A DNA stretch of 64,000 nucleotides, from assembly GCA_033763395.1 (NCBI GenBank), contig JANRKQ010000090.1:1-64000 (forward strand). The letters are read 5' to 3'. Shown here one piece after another: positions 26,307-35,339 of this stretch (position 1 is its first letter; each line of letters begins with the position of its first letter). The notes below the pieces were generated by a model, which saw only the letters and a list, made by a program, of their open reading frames with translations, searched no databases and was not told where the DNA came from. Source of the DNA: Xiheimicrobium sp033763395 (GTDB lineage: Bacteria; Myxococcota; Myxococcia; Myxococcales; Myxococcaceae). The position numbers were made by a program, and so were the translations under genes.

Positions 26307-27284
26307 TCAGCGGCCGACGAGGCGGCGCTTCGCGTCCGCGAGGCCCGACCGCACGAGCTCGTCGAACTCGATGGACAGCTCGACCGAGGCGAGACCTCGG
26401 CGACCAACGACGACCTGCGGCAGATGGAGCGACACCGCCGCGCGACACACCGCCTGCGCCTTCGAGAGGTCGACGAGGGCCACCTGGCCCTCGATGGTGC
26501 CGCCCAGAAATCGGCCTTCGTCCACGACGGTCGGTCGCACCAGCTCGACCTGATGCACGAGCGCGTGGGTCCACGTCAGGCGGCGCCCGCGGCCGCAGAC
26601 GAACTCGGCGAGCGCCGGGTCGCGAACACCACCGTCCTGCGGCGCGCACAGCGAGAAAGCGAGGTCATGTGGCACGGGCCCCGGCCCGTCGACGCCAGAG
26701 AGGCGGTCAGCGTCGACCGAGACGAGCTGCTCAGGGTCGACCACCAGGCCAGCCGGGCACGCCTCGGGCGCGAGGGCGATCGTCTCGAGGGCCTTCACGA
26801 GCTGCGCGCGCACCTTCTGGACCTCAGCGGCCACCCCGGCGCTCAGGGCCGCGTCAATCTGACGAGCAGTCCCCTTCGGCAGGTCGTTGCAGCCGCCGTA
26901 GTGCCAGGCGTCGCCGAGCACCTCCCAGGTGTCGGTCCGCACGAGGCACAGCTCGCGCACGTGGTGTCCCTGCATGAAGTCCGACTCCGCGAGCACCCGC
27001 TCGGCGCGAAGGCCACCGGCGACCTCGACGAGGCCTCCTTCACAGGTGACGAGCGGACGCAGGCCGGCCCTGCCCTTGCCATGGTGCACCCAGTGCTTGA
27101 TGAGCCAGCACGCGTCCTGGGCCGTCAGGGTGGGCTTCATGCGCACCGCGTCGAAACGCGCCAGGGACTCGGCTCGTTCGGCCACCACGCGCTGGGACCG
27201 GCGAAACACAGCGACCCCGATCGCCCCACCGATGACCAGGACGAGCGTGAGCCCGATCGCGAGGGCGCGCTTCAGGCGACGCAT
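26307..27284 (-). CDS. Unknown bitopic protein inside the arginine operon
   Basis: 325 residues. One N-terminal membrane helix (ALAIGLTLVLVIGGAIGVAVF) and a large extracytoplasmic part with several Cys (CWLI, CEGG, CLVR, CNDL, CPAG, CAPQ, CGRG, CRAA), so disulfides are likely. The ATG shares one base with the argH stop (TGATG), which points to co-transcription. I do not recognise the family. There is no visible link to arginine synthesis, and it may merely be carried in the operon. The 63 nt gap before argF is the largest break on its downstream side. Confidence 0.75.
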   Translation of the reverse strand: MRRLKRALAIGLTLVLVIGGAIGVAVFRRSQRVVAERAESLARFDAVRMKPTLTAQDACWLIKHWVHHGKGRAGLRPLVTCEGGLVEVAGGLRAERVLAESDFMQGHHVRELCLVRTDTWEVLGDAWHYGGCNDLPKGTARQIDAALSAGVAAEVQKVRAQLVKALETIALAPEACPAGLVVDPEQLVSVDADRLSGVDGPGPVPHDLAFSLCAPQDGGVRDPALAEFVCGRGRRLTWTHALVHQVELVRPTVVDEGRFLGGTIEGQVALVDLSKAQAVCRAAVSLHLPQVVVGRRGLASVELSIEFDELVRSGLADAKRRLVGR

Positions 27285-28729
27285 CAGATCGGCGCGGCCG
27301 CGAGCTGCTCGAACAGCGCAGTCAGGCCCGGCACCGTCTTCGCCTTCTCCGCGAGCGCCGACGCCTGGCTCGTCAGCGCCGACAGCTGGGCCTCGACCGC
27401 CTTCGGCCCCGTGCTGCCCGCCGACAGCTTGCGCGCCACCGCACCCGACGGCTCGAGCACGGCCAGGGCCTCGGCGTCGATGGCCGGGTCGATGGACTTC
27501 GCCAGCTCGACCGTCGCCTTCGTCAGCGGCAGGCCCAGCTCCTGGCACTTCCGGACGAGGGCGCCCACGTGCTTGTACGCCACGCGGAACGGCATGCCCT
27601 TCTTCACCAGCGCCTCGGCGAGATCGGTCGCCTGCGTGAAGCCCTCATCGAGCCCAGCGCGGCACCGCTCGGGGTGGAACGTCACGTGCGGCAGCGACAG
27701 CCGCAGCACCGACAGCACCCCGTGCAGCAACGGCCGAGTCTCGAGCAACGGGCCGCGGTCTTCCTGCAGATCGCGGTTGTACCCGCCAGGCAGCCCCTTC
27801 ACCGTGGTGAGCAGCCCCATCAGGTTACCGACCGCGCGGCCCGACTTCCCGCGAATGAGCTCGAACACGTCGGGGTTCTTCTTCTGCGGCATCATCGAGC
27901 TGCCCATCGAGATGTCGCCCGAGAGCGAGGCGAAGCCGAACTCCGAGGTGGTGAAGTCGATGAAGTCGGTCGACAGCCGGCTCGCGTGCACGAGGAAGCG
28001 CGCGGTCGCGTAGAGGTAGTCGAGGGCGAAGTCGCGCTCGCCGACGGTGTCGAGGCCGTTGAGCGTCAGCCGCGAGAAGCCGAGCAGCCCACGGGTGATG
28101 TCCCGATCGATGCCCAGCGAGCTGCCCGAGATGGCGCCGCTGCCGAGCGCGAGCGCGTCGGCCTGATCGAGCGCGAACGCGAACGCCTGCGCGTCACGGA
28201 GGAAGGCCGCGCCGTACGACGCGAGCCAGTAGCCCAGGGAGATCGGCTGCGCGCGCTGCCGATGGGTGTACGACGGCAGCAGGAGCGCGCCGTCTCGCTT
28301 CGCGCGGGCGACCAGCTCGTCGATGAGCCCACACAGCGAAGTGAGGGCGCCGCCCACCGCGTCGCGCACGTGCAGCCGCAGATCCGTCGCCACCTGATCG
28401 TTCCGGCTCCGCGCCGAATGGAGCAGCGCGGCCGGCGCGCCGATGGTGCGGTTGAGCTCGACCTCGACCGCCATGTGCACGTCTTCCTCGTCGGGCAGCA
28501 CCAGCGTGCCCGCGGCGTCGCGCTTCCACAGCTCGACGAGCCCGTCACGAATGACCTTCGCGTCGGCCTTCGGGATGACGCCGGTGCGGCCCAGCATCGT
28601 GACGTGCGCCATCGAGCCCAGCAGGTCTTCCTTCAGCAGCTGCCGATCGAGCGACAACGAGCTCGAGAACGCGAGCACCTCGGGCAAGAGCCCGGAGCCT
28701 CCTGAAGCATCGGTCTTGGCGAGCGCCAT
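27284..28729 (-). CDS. argH: Argininosuccinate lyase
   Basis: 481 residues. Features include HSARSRNDQVATD, THRQRAQPISLGYWL, and the fumarase-family signature GSSMMPQKKNPD. It cleaves argininosuccinate to arginine and fumarate. GGAG seven nt before the ATG supports the start. It follows argJB by 33 nt on the same strand. The N-terminus is short and lacks the usual WGGRF start, beginning instead with LLPEVLAFSSSLSLDRQLL, as in some delta-proteobacterial homologs. Confidence 0.95.
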   Translation of the reverse strand: MALAKTDASGGSGLLPEVLAFSSSLSLDRQLLKEDLLGSMAHVTMLGRTGVIPKADAKVIRDGLVELWKRDAAGTLVLPDEEDVHMAVEVELNRTIGAPAALLHSARSRNDQVATDLRLHVRDAVGGALTSLCGLIDELVARAKRDGALLLPSYTHRQRAQPISLGYWLASYGAAFLRDAQAFAFALDQADALALGSGAISGSSLGIDRDITRGLLGFSRLTLNGLDTVGERDFALDYLYATARFLVHASRLSTDFIDFTTSEFGFASLSGDISMGSSMMPQKKNPDVFELIRGKSGRAVGNLMGLLTTVKGLPGGYNRDLQEDRGPLLETRPLLHGVLSVLRLSLPHVTFHPERCRAGLDEGFTQATDLAEALVKKGMPFRVAYKHVGALVRKCQELGLPLTKATVELAKSIDPAIDAEALAVLEPSGAVARKLSAGSTGPKAVEAQLSALTSQASALAEKAKTVPGLTALFEQLAAAPI

Positions 28730-28762
28730 GGTGTGACTCCTCTACGAGAACGGCGACGTGAC

Positions 28763-30847
28763 TCAACCCAGGGTGACGAGGCTGCCGATGCCCTGGTCGG
28801 TGAAGAACTCGGCGATGATGCTGTGCGGGGTGCGGGAGTCGATGACGTGCACCCGCTCGACGCCCCGCTCGAGCGCGGTGATGGCGCAGCGGCCCTTGCG
28901 CGCGATGTTCGTCTTGAAGGTGCCGGCGGCGATCTTCGCGGCGAGGGTGGTGGTGTTGATCTGCCCGAGCAGCGAGTCGTCTTCGGTGAAGCCCGGCACG
29001 CCCACGAGGTAGACGAGCTTCGACGCCTTCGCGGCCACCGCGATCTCGCTGGCCACCTGATCGGGCTCGAGCGGCACCGTGGTGCCGTCGTCGAGGAAGC
29101 CCACCGGAGAGATGACCGGCACGTAGCTGCGCTGGAGGAACAGCTCGAGCAGCTCGCCGTTGATGCTCGTCACCTCACCGCGGGGCGCGTCGACGCTCGA
29201 GTCGGCCGACAGCTTCGAGCGCAGGAACGACGCGTCCATGCCCGACAGGCCGATGGCGTGCGTGCCCGAGCGGTTGAGGAGCGTGACGAGCTCGGTGTTC
29301 GTCTGGCCGTTGAGCACCATCTCGCGGCTGCGCGAGTCTCCCTTCGAGGCGCCCTCCGGGCTCTCGCCGTGGACGATGATCGGCACCATGCCCACCGCGC
29401 GCAGCAGCGACACGTCTTGCGCGATCGACGCCCGCAGCGAGTCCTTCCCCATCGCGTGACGGCCGAGCTTGAGCACCACCCGCTTGCCCGCGAAGCGCGA
29501 GATGTAGGTGAGCGCCTCGGTGACGAGGTTCACCTTGAACTTCGGCGAGTAGTTGGTGAGCCGATCGTCCTTCGCGACGCTGCCGTCCGAGGTGGGCACC
29601 AGCAGCGAGGTGTAGTCGGCGTTGATCTTCACGTAGTCGTACGAGAGGTCGCAGCCCCACCCGACCGAGGCCTCTGCCCCCTGCCGCAGGTCGACCTCGA
29701 CGAGCACCTCGGGCGCCCGCATGCGCGCGCGCAGCCCCTTGTGCCCCGGCACCGTCGGCCCCTCGTTGGCGTCGTTGGCGATGAAGGGCCCCGGGGGCGC
29801 CCGCGGATCGAACATCGGCCGCTCGTCGTAGACGCAGACGCTCTGCACGGTGACCTTCGCCTTCGCGGGATCGACCGGGTACCGCTGGCTCCCGCAGCGC
29901 GCGCCCACGGTGGCGAGAATGCGCCCCCAGTTCGGGTCGGCGCCGAAGATGGCCGCCTTCACCAGCGTCGAGCCTGCGATGGAGCGCGCGAGATCGGTCG
30001 CGATGGGCCTCGACGGGGCTCCAGTGACCCGCACCTCGAGCAGCTTGGTGGCGCCCTCGCCGTCACGCGCGACTTCTTTCGCGAGCTCGGCGCACACCGA
30101 CTGCAGGTGCGAGGCGAAGAGCTCGAAGTCGGGGCCCGGCTCGACGATCTCGGGGTTGCCCACCGCGCCGTTGGCGAGCGCGAGCACCACGTCGTTGGTG
30201 CTCATGTCGTTGTCGACGGTGAGGTTGTTGAAGCTGCCGTCCATCGCGGCCGACAGCGCCCGCTGGAGCAGCTCGCGCGAGATGGCGACGTCGGTGCAGA
30301 TGAAGGCGAGCGTGCTGGCGAGCTGCGGAGCGATCATGCCCGAGCCCTTGCAGAGCGCCGTCACGCGGCCCTCCTTGCGGCCCAGGCGCACCGTGCGCGA
30401 GGCGACCTTGATGTGCGTGTCGGTCGTGAGAATGGCCTCGGCCGCCGTCTCGACCGCCGCCTTGAGCTGGCCCTTCAGCCGCGGCAGCGCGTCGACGATC
30501 TTCTGCTTCGGCAAGCGCTGTCCGATGACGCCGGTCGAGGCCATCAACACCTGGGCCGGATCGAGCTCGAGCGCCTTCGCGGCGGCGGCGCACAGGTCGG
30601 TGACGTCGGCCACCCCTTCCGGCCCGGTGAGCGCGTTCGCGTTTCCAGAGTTGATCAGCACCGCCCGCGCGGCCGACAGCGGCAGCCGACACTCGAGATC
30701 GATGATGGGCGCGGCCTTCGCGGCGTTGATGGTGATGGTCGCAGCGACGGCGCAGGGCCGCTCCGAGACGATGAGGGCGAGGTCCTTCTTGAACGGCTTG
30801 ATGCCGCAGTGCAGGCCCGCAAAGGTGAAACCGCGCGCGATCGGCAT
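28763..30847 (-). CDS. argJ: Fused ArgJ-ArgB: ornithine acetyltransferase plus N-acetylglutamate kinase-like domain
   Basis: 694 residues in one uninterrupted frame. Residues 1 to about 430 are ArgJ: IKPFKKDLALI, NSGNANALTG, STGVIGQRLP, and the self-cleavage segment CKGSGMIAPQLASTL, where Ser178 stands in place of the usual nucleophile Thr. Residues about 450-694 are an N-acetylglutamate kinase fold: KRVVLKLGRHAM at 455, VHGESPEG at 493, LNRSGTHAIGLSGMDASF, NINTTTLAAKIA-type C-terminus. The two glycine-rich loops that normally read KxGG and HGGG are altered (KLGR, HGES). ArgJ would recycle acetyl from acetylornithine to glutamate; the kinase domain would phosphorylate acetylglutamate. No in-frame start exists between the argC stop and the ATG used. 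Confidence 0.9.
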   Translation of the reverse strand: MPIARGFTFAGLHCGIKPFKKDLALIVSERPCAVAATITINAAKAAPIIDLECRLPLSAARAVLINSGNANALTGPEGVADVTDLCAAAAKALELDPAQVLMASTGVIGQRLPKQKIVDALPRLKGQLKAAVETAAEAILTTDTHIKVASRTVRLGRKEGRVTALCKGSGMIAPQLASTLAFICTDVAISRELLQRALSAAMDGSFNNLTVDNDMSTNDVVLALANGAVGNPEIVEPGPDFELFASHLQSVCAELAKEVARDGEGATKLLEVRVTGAPSRPIATDLARSIAGSTLVKAAIFGADPNWGRILATVGARCGSQRYPVDPAKAKVTVQSVCVYDERPMFDPRAPPGPFIANDANEGPTVPGHKGLRARMRAPEVLVEVDLRQGAEASVGWGCDLSYDYVKINADYTSLLVPTSDGSVAKDDRLTNYSPKFKVNLVTEALTYISRFAGKRVVLKLGRHAMGKDSLRASIAQDVSLLRAVGMVPIIVHGESPEGASKGDSRSREMVLNGQTNTELVTLLNRSGTHAIGLSGMDASFLRSKLSADSSVDAPRGEVTSINGELLELFLQRSYVPVISPVGFLDDGTTVPLEPDQVASEIAVAAKASKLVYLVGVPGFTEDDSLLGQINTTTLAAKIAAGTFKTNIARKGRCAITALERGVERVHVIDSRTPHSIIAEFFTDQGIGSLVTLG

Positions 30848-30919
30848 CGAGGTGGCCGCGACATACGGACAGACGCCGACGGCTTCAAGCCGCTTGGCAG
30901 GCCACGGCTGGGTGACGAC

Positions 30920-31948
30920 TCAGGCCAGGCCAGTCGTCTCGGCAAACCCCAGCATGAGGTTGAGGTTCTGCACCGCCTGGCTCGCCGCGCCCTTCAGCAG
31001 GTTGTCGATGGCGGCGATGGACACACAGCGCCGGCCCTTCACCGACACGCCCACGAGGCAGCGCGGTGTGTTGGCCGCGTCGGCGACGCGCACCGAGTCC
31101 GCCGAGGCCAGCACGCGCACGAGCGGCTCCTTCGCGTAGGCGCGCTCGAAGGCGCCGCGCACCTGGGCCTCGTCGACCCCGGGCTTCAACGACACCGTGG
31201 CCGTCGACAGAATGCCCCGCTTCATCGGCAGCAGGTGCGGGGTGAAGACGATGGACACGGGCGCGCCGGCGACGGTTGAGAGCGTCTGCTCGATCTCAGG
31301 TGTGTGCTGGTGGCCGAGCACCTTGTACGCGCGGAAGTCGGCGTCGATCTCCATGAAGGTGTACTCCTCGCTCGCCTTGCGGCCCGCGCCCGACACGCCC
31401 GACGCCGCGTTGATGACGATGGAGTCAAGCTCGACGAGGCCAGCGCGGAGCAGCGGCGCCACCGACAGCGCCGCGGCCGTCGGGTAGCAGCCCGGGTTGG
31501 CGATGAAGTGCTGCCCCACCACCCGCTCGCGGAACAGCTCGGGCAGGCCGTACACCGCCTGCGACAGGAGCGCCGGCTCGGGGTGCGTCAGCTTGTAGAA
31601 CGACGGGTAGAGCGAGGCGTCCTTGAGGCGGTACGTGCCGGCGAGATCGATGACGCGCGTGCCAGCCGCGAGCAGCTTCGGCACGAGCTCGAGTGAGGTC
31701 TCGGCCGGCGTCGCGAGGAACACCGCCGCGCAGCCGGCCGCGCGCTGGAGCCCCTCCTCGACCGACACGTACGTCGAGGCGTGGCCGTCACGAGGCGAGA
31801 CGCCGGCCCGCGCGCTCACCGCCTGGCCGACCCAGCGGTCGGAGGTGAGGAAGTCGACGGCGACCTGCCCGTGGCTCCAGAGGAGCTTCGTGAGATCGAG
31901 GCCCGAGTAGCCAGAGGCTCCGACGAGGCCGACGCGCGCGAGGGTCAT
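30920..31948 (-). CDS. argC: N-acetyl-gamma-glutamyl-phosphate reductase
   Basis: 342 residues. The NADP-binding start GLVGASGYSGLDL, the catalytic Cys154 in NPGCYPTA, INAASGVSGAGRK, and the His-bearing HQHTPEIEQ are all present. It reduces acetylglutamyl phosphate to the semialdehyde, the step after the kinase. The ATG at 31948 was chosen over one at 31957 because the Rossmann strand begins immediately after it. First gene of the arginine operon; 75 bases separate it from the convergently placed end of the kinase gene. Argininosuccinate synthase and ArgD are not in the window. Confidence 0.95.
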   Translation of the reverse strand: MTLARVGLVGASGYSGLDLTKLLWSHGQVAVDFLTSDRWVGQAVSARAGVSPRDGHASTYVSVEEGLQRAAGCAAVFLATPAETSLELVPKLLAAGTRVIDLAGTYRLKDASLYPSFYKLTHPEPALLSQAVYGLPELFRERVVGQHFIANPGCYPTAAALSVAPLLRAGLVELDSIVINAASGVSGAGRKASEEYTFMEIDADFRAYKVLGHQHTPEIEQTLSTVAGAPVSIVFTPHLLPMKRGILSTATVSLKPGVDEAQVRGAFERAYAKEPLVRVLASADSVRVADAANTPRCLVGVSVKGRRCVSIAAIDNLLKGAASQAVQNLNLMLGFAETTGLA

Positions 31949-32023
31949 GCACGACACATACGCAGCGCGGGCCGTTCACTTCAACTGCTTCAAGGCTCGC
32001 GCGCTCACGGCAGCGGGGCGGCC

Positions 32024-33832
32024 TCACCGGCGAACCGGCTCGAGCGCCTCGAGATGCCAGGCCACGAGGAGGAGCCGCGTCTCGGCCTCGGCCAGGCGAT
32101 CGCGCAGCCGGCCCGCGAGCACGCCGGGCAGCACCGTCGCCAGCACGGTGGCGACGACGAGCACCCAGAAGGTCAACTCGGGCGGAAAGTGCACGAGGCG
32201 CGGAAGCACGACGATGGCGTCGGCGGTGAAGGCGTAGGCCGGCGCCACCAGGCCGAGGTGCTCCAGCCCGAGCGGGAGCAGCACGACCCCGAGCGCGAGC
32301 GCCAGCAGCCACCGGCGGTCACTGGCTTCGGCGTACCCGGCGAACATCACGAGGCTGGTGGCGACCAGGGGCGGCACGAGGATCAGCGAGCCGAACAACG
32401 AACCGAAGAGCGTCAGCGAGAGCGTGGCCAGCAGCATGATGACGCCGATCTGCGACCGCGAGAGCGCCGGCCGACGGGCCCACGCGCAGACGAGCCCGAA
32501 GGTGGCCAGCAGGATCGCGACGAGCGCCGCGGCACAGGCGTGGCGCTGGGCCCCCATCGCGAGCACGACGGGCGTCAGGCCCACCCAGATGGCCATGCGG
32601 GCCGCGACGGTGCGCGCCAGCCCCGCCCGCACCACGCCCTGCTGCTCGTCGCGGCTTCGCACCACCGACGCCGGGAGCCGCGCCGGCACGTGCGACAGCG
32701 TCTTCTGGAGCAGGCCGAGCGCCTCGGGCGCCCCCGGCTCGAGCGCGAGCGCCGACACGAGCTGGCGAACGGCGTCCTGCCGGCCCGCGTCGTCGGCCGC
32801 CTCGAGGTGCTCCACCACCGGCCTGGCGGCGCAGACGTGCCGCTCAGCGAGCTGCCGGCGCACCTCGGAGTCCCGCACGCCATCGAGGGAGCGCTCGACG
32901 GCGTTGGCGAGCTCACGCGCCGAGGCCGTGCGGGTCTGCACGTCGGGATGCGTGGCGGCGAGCACGGCCGCGTCGAGCTCCGGAGGCACTCCCGCGGCGG
33001 GGGCCCGGATCGCCGGGGAGCGCTCGACGCCGCGCAGCGCGTTCGCCACCCGCTCGCCCGGCAACCCCGGGTGGAGCGGCGTCAGGGTGAGGATCTCGAA
33101 GAGCATGGCGCCCAGCGCGTACACGTCGGCCTGCCCGTCGACGCGCTCGCCCCGAATCTGCTCGGGCGCCATGTAGCCCGGTGTGCCGAACACCGACCCG
33201 CCGCGCGCCGCCCGCTCCACCGCGGCGATGAGATCGTCAGCGGGCTCATCGTCGAGCCCCACCCGCGCCAGCCCCCAGTCGAGCACGTGCACATCACCGA
33301 ACTCGCCCAACATCACGTTGCCTGGCTTCAGATCGCGGTGCACCACGCCACGGCTGTGCGCGAAGTCGAGCGCCAGGCAGACCTGCACGAACGCGGTCAG
33401 GAGGCGTCGACGTGGGAAGCTCGCGAGCGCGTCGGCGTCTCGCGCGGCGTGGGCCGCGAGCACCGACTCGAGCGTCGAGCCGCGCACCCGCTGCATGGTG
33501 AACCACGGGCACCCCCGCTCGTCTTCCCCCGAGTCGTACACTGGCACCACCGAAGGGTGTTCGAGCAGCCCCTGCACGCGGGCCTCGCGGAGGAAGCGGC
33601 GCCGCGCCTCGACGCAGCTGGCCAGCTCGGGCTGCATCACCTTCATCGCGACGCTGCGGCCGAGCTTTCGATCGGCCACCAGTCGAACCACCCCCATGCC
33701 GCCCTGCCCGAGGAGCCGCTCTTCGACGTACCTCGGCTCGTCCGGGTGGGGCGCCGGCGCGGGCTTGAGCCCGGTGTCGAAGCGGCGGGGAACGCGCACG
33801 GTGTCGGCCGGCTGGCAGGTCGTCTCGAGCAT
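32024..33832 (-). CDS. Membrane-anchored Ser/Thr protein kinase
   Basis: 602 residues. The kinase domain begins at about residue 34 (LLGQGGMGVVRLVADRKLG), with catalytic Lys in VAMKVM, HRDLKPGNVM, and DWG in place of DFG. APE appears as MAPEQIRG. A helical region follows, then about seven to eight hydrophobic segments up to residue 585. A kinase domain with a polytopic C-terminus suggests a membrane sensor, although the usual single helix plus PASTA design is absent. The start at 33832 is preferred because upstream residues lack any pattern. It is one of two kinases here, on opposite strands around an esterase gene. Confidence 0.9.
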   Translation of the reverse strand: MLETTCQPADTVRVPRRFDTGLKPAPAPHPDEPRYVEERLLGQGGMGVVRLVADRKLGRSVAMKVMQPELASCVEARRRFLREARVQGLLEHPSVVPVYDSGEDERGCPWFTMQRVRGSTLESVLAAHAARDADALASFPRRRLLTAFVQVCLALDFAHSRGVVHRDLKPGNVMLGEFGDVHVLDWGLARVGLDDEPADDLIAAVERAARGGSVFGTPGYMAPEQIRGERVDGQADVYALGAMLFEILTLTPLHPGLPGERVANALRGVERSPAIRAPAAGVPPELDAAVLAATHPDVQTRTASARELANAVERSLDGVRDSEVRRQLAERHVCAARPVVEHLEAADDAGRQDAVRQLVSALALEPGAPEALGLLQKTLSHVPARLPASVVRSRDEQQGVVRAGLARTVAARMAIWVGLTPVVLAMGAQRHACAAALVAILLATFGLVCAWARRPALSRSQIGVIMLLATLSLTLFGSLFGSLILVPPLVATSLVMFAGYAEASDRRWLLALALGVVLLPLGLEHLGLVAPAYAFTADAIVVLPRLVHFPPELTFWVLVVATVLATVLPGVLAGRLRDRLAEAETRLLLVAWHLEALEPVRR

Positions 33833-33975
33833 GGTGGCGTCGAACAGCAGCGCCCGTGCCAGCGCCGTCTGCGCCGCTCCGTCCCGTCCGGGATGAAAGC
33901 GGAGCGTGACGTGTGCAACGGCTTGCACGCGTGTGCAGCGTCAGCGCGCGGTGCTGCGCACGCAGCCGAGTGGGG

Positions 33976-35220
33976 TCAGCGCCCTGGCCCGAGGAGGAAC
34001 CGCAGCGCTCCGGGGAGCCGCTCGGCCCAGTACCGCTCGGTGTGGGTCGCGCCGCTCTGCACCAGGTACTTGAGCGTCACCTCGTCAGCGTACCCACGGT
34101 CCCTCCACGCCTGGGCGAGCTGGGCGGTGTTCGCCGCGTCGTCCATCGAGGCGCCCGCGTTGCCGCTGTCGACGTACACCTTGAGCGGGCGAGCGGGCGC
34201 TGCGCGTAGGCCGCCGACGGAGCCGAGAATCCACCGGCCGTCCCACCAGGTCGACGGCGACAGCGCCCCGACGAGGCCGAACGTCTCGGGCCGGGTGACG
34301 CCCGCGTACGTCGAGATGAGCCCGCCGAGCGACGAGCCCATGACGGCCGTCGAGTCGCGGCCCGGGCGCGTGCGGTAGTCCCGGTCGATGACTGGCTTCA
34401 GCTCCTCGGCCAGGAAGCGCAGGTAGAGATCGCCGCGCCCGCCGCCGTACATCGCGGTGCTGGTGGGCGTGTACTCGTCGATGCGCGCCGCGCCTCCGTT
34501 CTCGGGGCCCACGACGATCGCCTCTGAGATCGACCCATCGTTCGCGGCCCGGTTCATCGTCTCGTCGACCTGCCACTCGGTGCCGCCGAAGGCCGCCTGC
34601 GCGTCGAAGAGGTTCTGGCCGTCGTGCATGTAGACGACCGGCGCCCGGTAGCTCGTGTTCTCGAGGTACGTCGGCGGCAGGTACACCCACACCACCCGCG
34701 CGTTGCCGAGCACGTTGGAGCGGAAGTCGACCCACGGCCGGCGCACCTCGCCCACGTCGCGAAAGAAGCGCGGGTAGACGTCGACCGTCTCGCCGGGCTG
34801 GGCCACGAAGTTGGGCCCCTTCGACCACTCCTGCTCGTCGAGCCTGGGCTTGAACTCGAGCGGCCCCGCATGCGCCGGCATCGAGTACGTCCAGGTGTCG
34901 GCGTCGACCGGCTGCATCGCCACGCCCGCCGTCCACGAGAGTGGCGCCAGCGCGCCCCGCAGGTGCATGCGCCGCGCCCCCGTCGGGTAGTGCACCCGAA
35001 TCGTCGTCAGCCGCCCGCCCGCGTCCGAGACGCCGGCGTCGAACGAGCCTCCATCGGCCGAGCCCGCGTCTGCCTCGCCGCCCGCGAACCCACCTCCTGC
35101 GACACCGCCGCCGACGACGGGCCCCACCGCCGAACCGCCTCCGGCGCCGCCATCGAAGGCCCGAGGCGCTGCTCCACACGCCACGAGCAGCGACACGATG
35201 AAGGCTGAGGTGGGACGCAT
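33976..35220 (-). CDS. Secreted esterase (Fes/esterase D type) lipoprotein
   Basis: 414 residues. A lipoprotein signal ends in LLVACG; a Gly/Ala-rich linker follows, then an E-set-like domain (LRGALAPLSWTAG, DADTWTYSMPAHAGPLEFKP), as in Fes and glycogen-binding esterases. The esterase domain has VVYMHDGQNLFD and the nucleophile motif GSSLGGLIS, with the acid Asp in YVDSGNAGAS and the catalytic His in GATHTERYW. It probably hydrolyses a carbohydrate ester, siderophore or polyester outside the cell. An ATG at 35241 has AGGTG upstream and is an alternative start; 35220 gives a cleaner signal. Divergent from the PilZ-kinase gene. Confidence 0.85.
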   Translation of the reverse strand: MRPTSAFIVSLLVACGAAPRAFDGGAGGGSAVGPVVGGGVAGGGFAGGEADAGSADGGSFDAGVSDAGGRLTTIRVHYPTGARRMHLRGALAPLSWTAGVAMQPVDADTWTYSMPAHAGPLEFKPRLDEQEWSKGPNFVAQPGETVDVYPRFFRDVGEVRRPWVDFRSNVLGNARVVWVYLPPTYLENTSYRAPVVYMHDGQNLFDAQAAFGGTEWQVDETMNRAANDGSISEAIVVGPENGGAARIDEYTPTSTAMYGGGRGDLYLRFLAEELKPVIDRDYRTRPGRDSTAVMGSSLGGLISTYAGVTRPETFGLVGALSPSTWWDGRWILGSVGGLRAAPARPLKVYVDSGNAGASMDDAANTAQLAQAWRDRGYADEVTLKYLVQSGATHTERYWAERLPGALRFLLGPGR

Positions 35221-35339
35221 GGCGCGCGGCGCATACCGCACCTGAAACGTCGGGGGAAAGGTGGCCCGCGAAGACCATCACGAGTCACAGGTTCGTGCTG
35301 GGAACGGATCTGCCGTTGAGCGACACTCGCGCCGACGGC

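Noticed and set aside
28733..31279. Long plus-strand frame across argJB and argC
   Set aside because: Shadow of the arginine genes: no family features and an abnormal composition.
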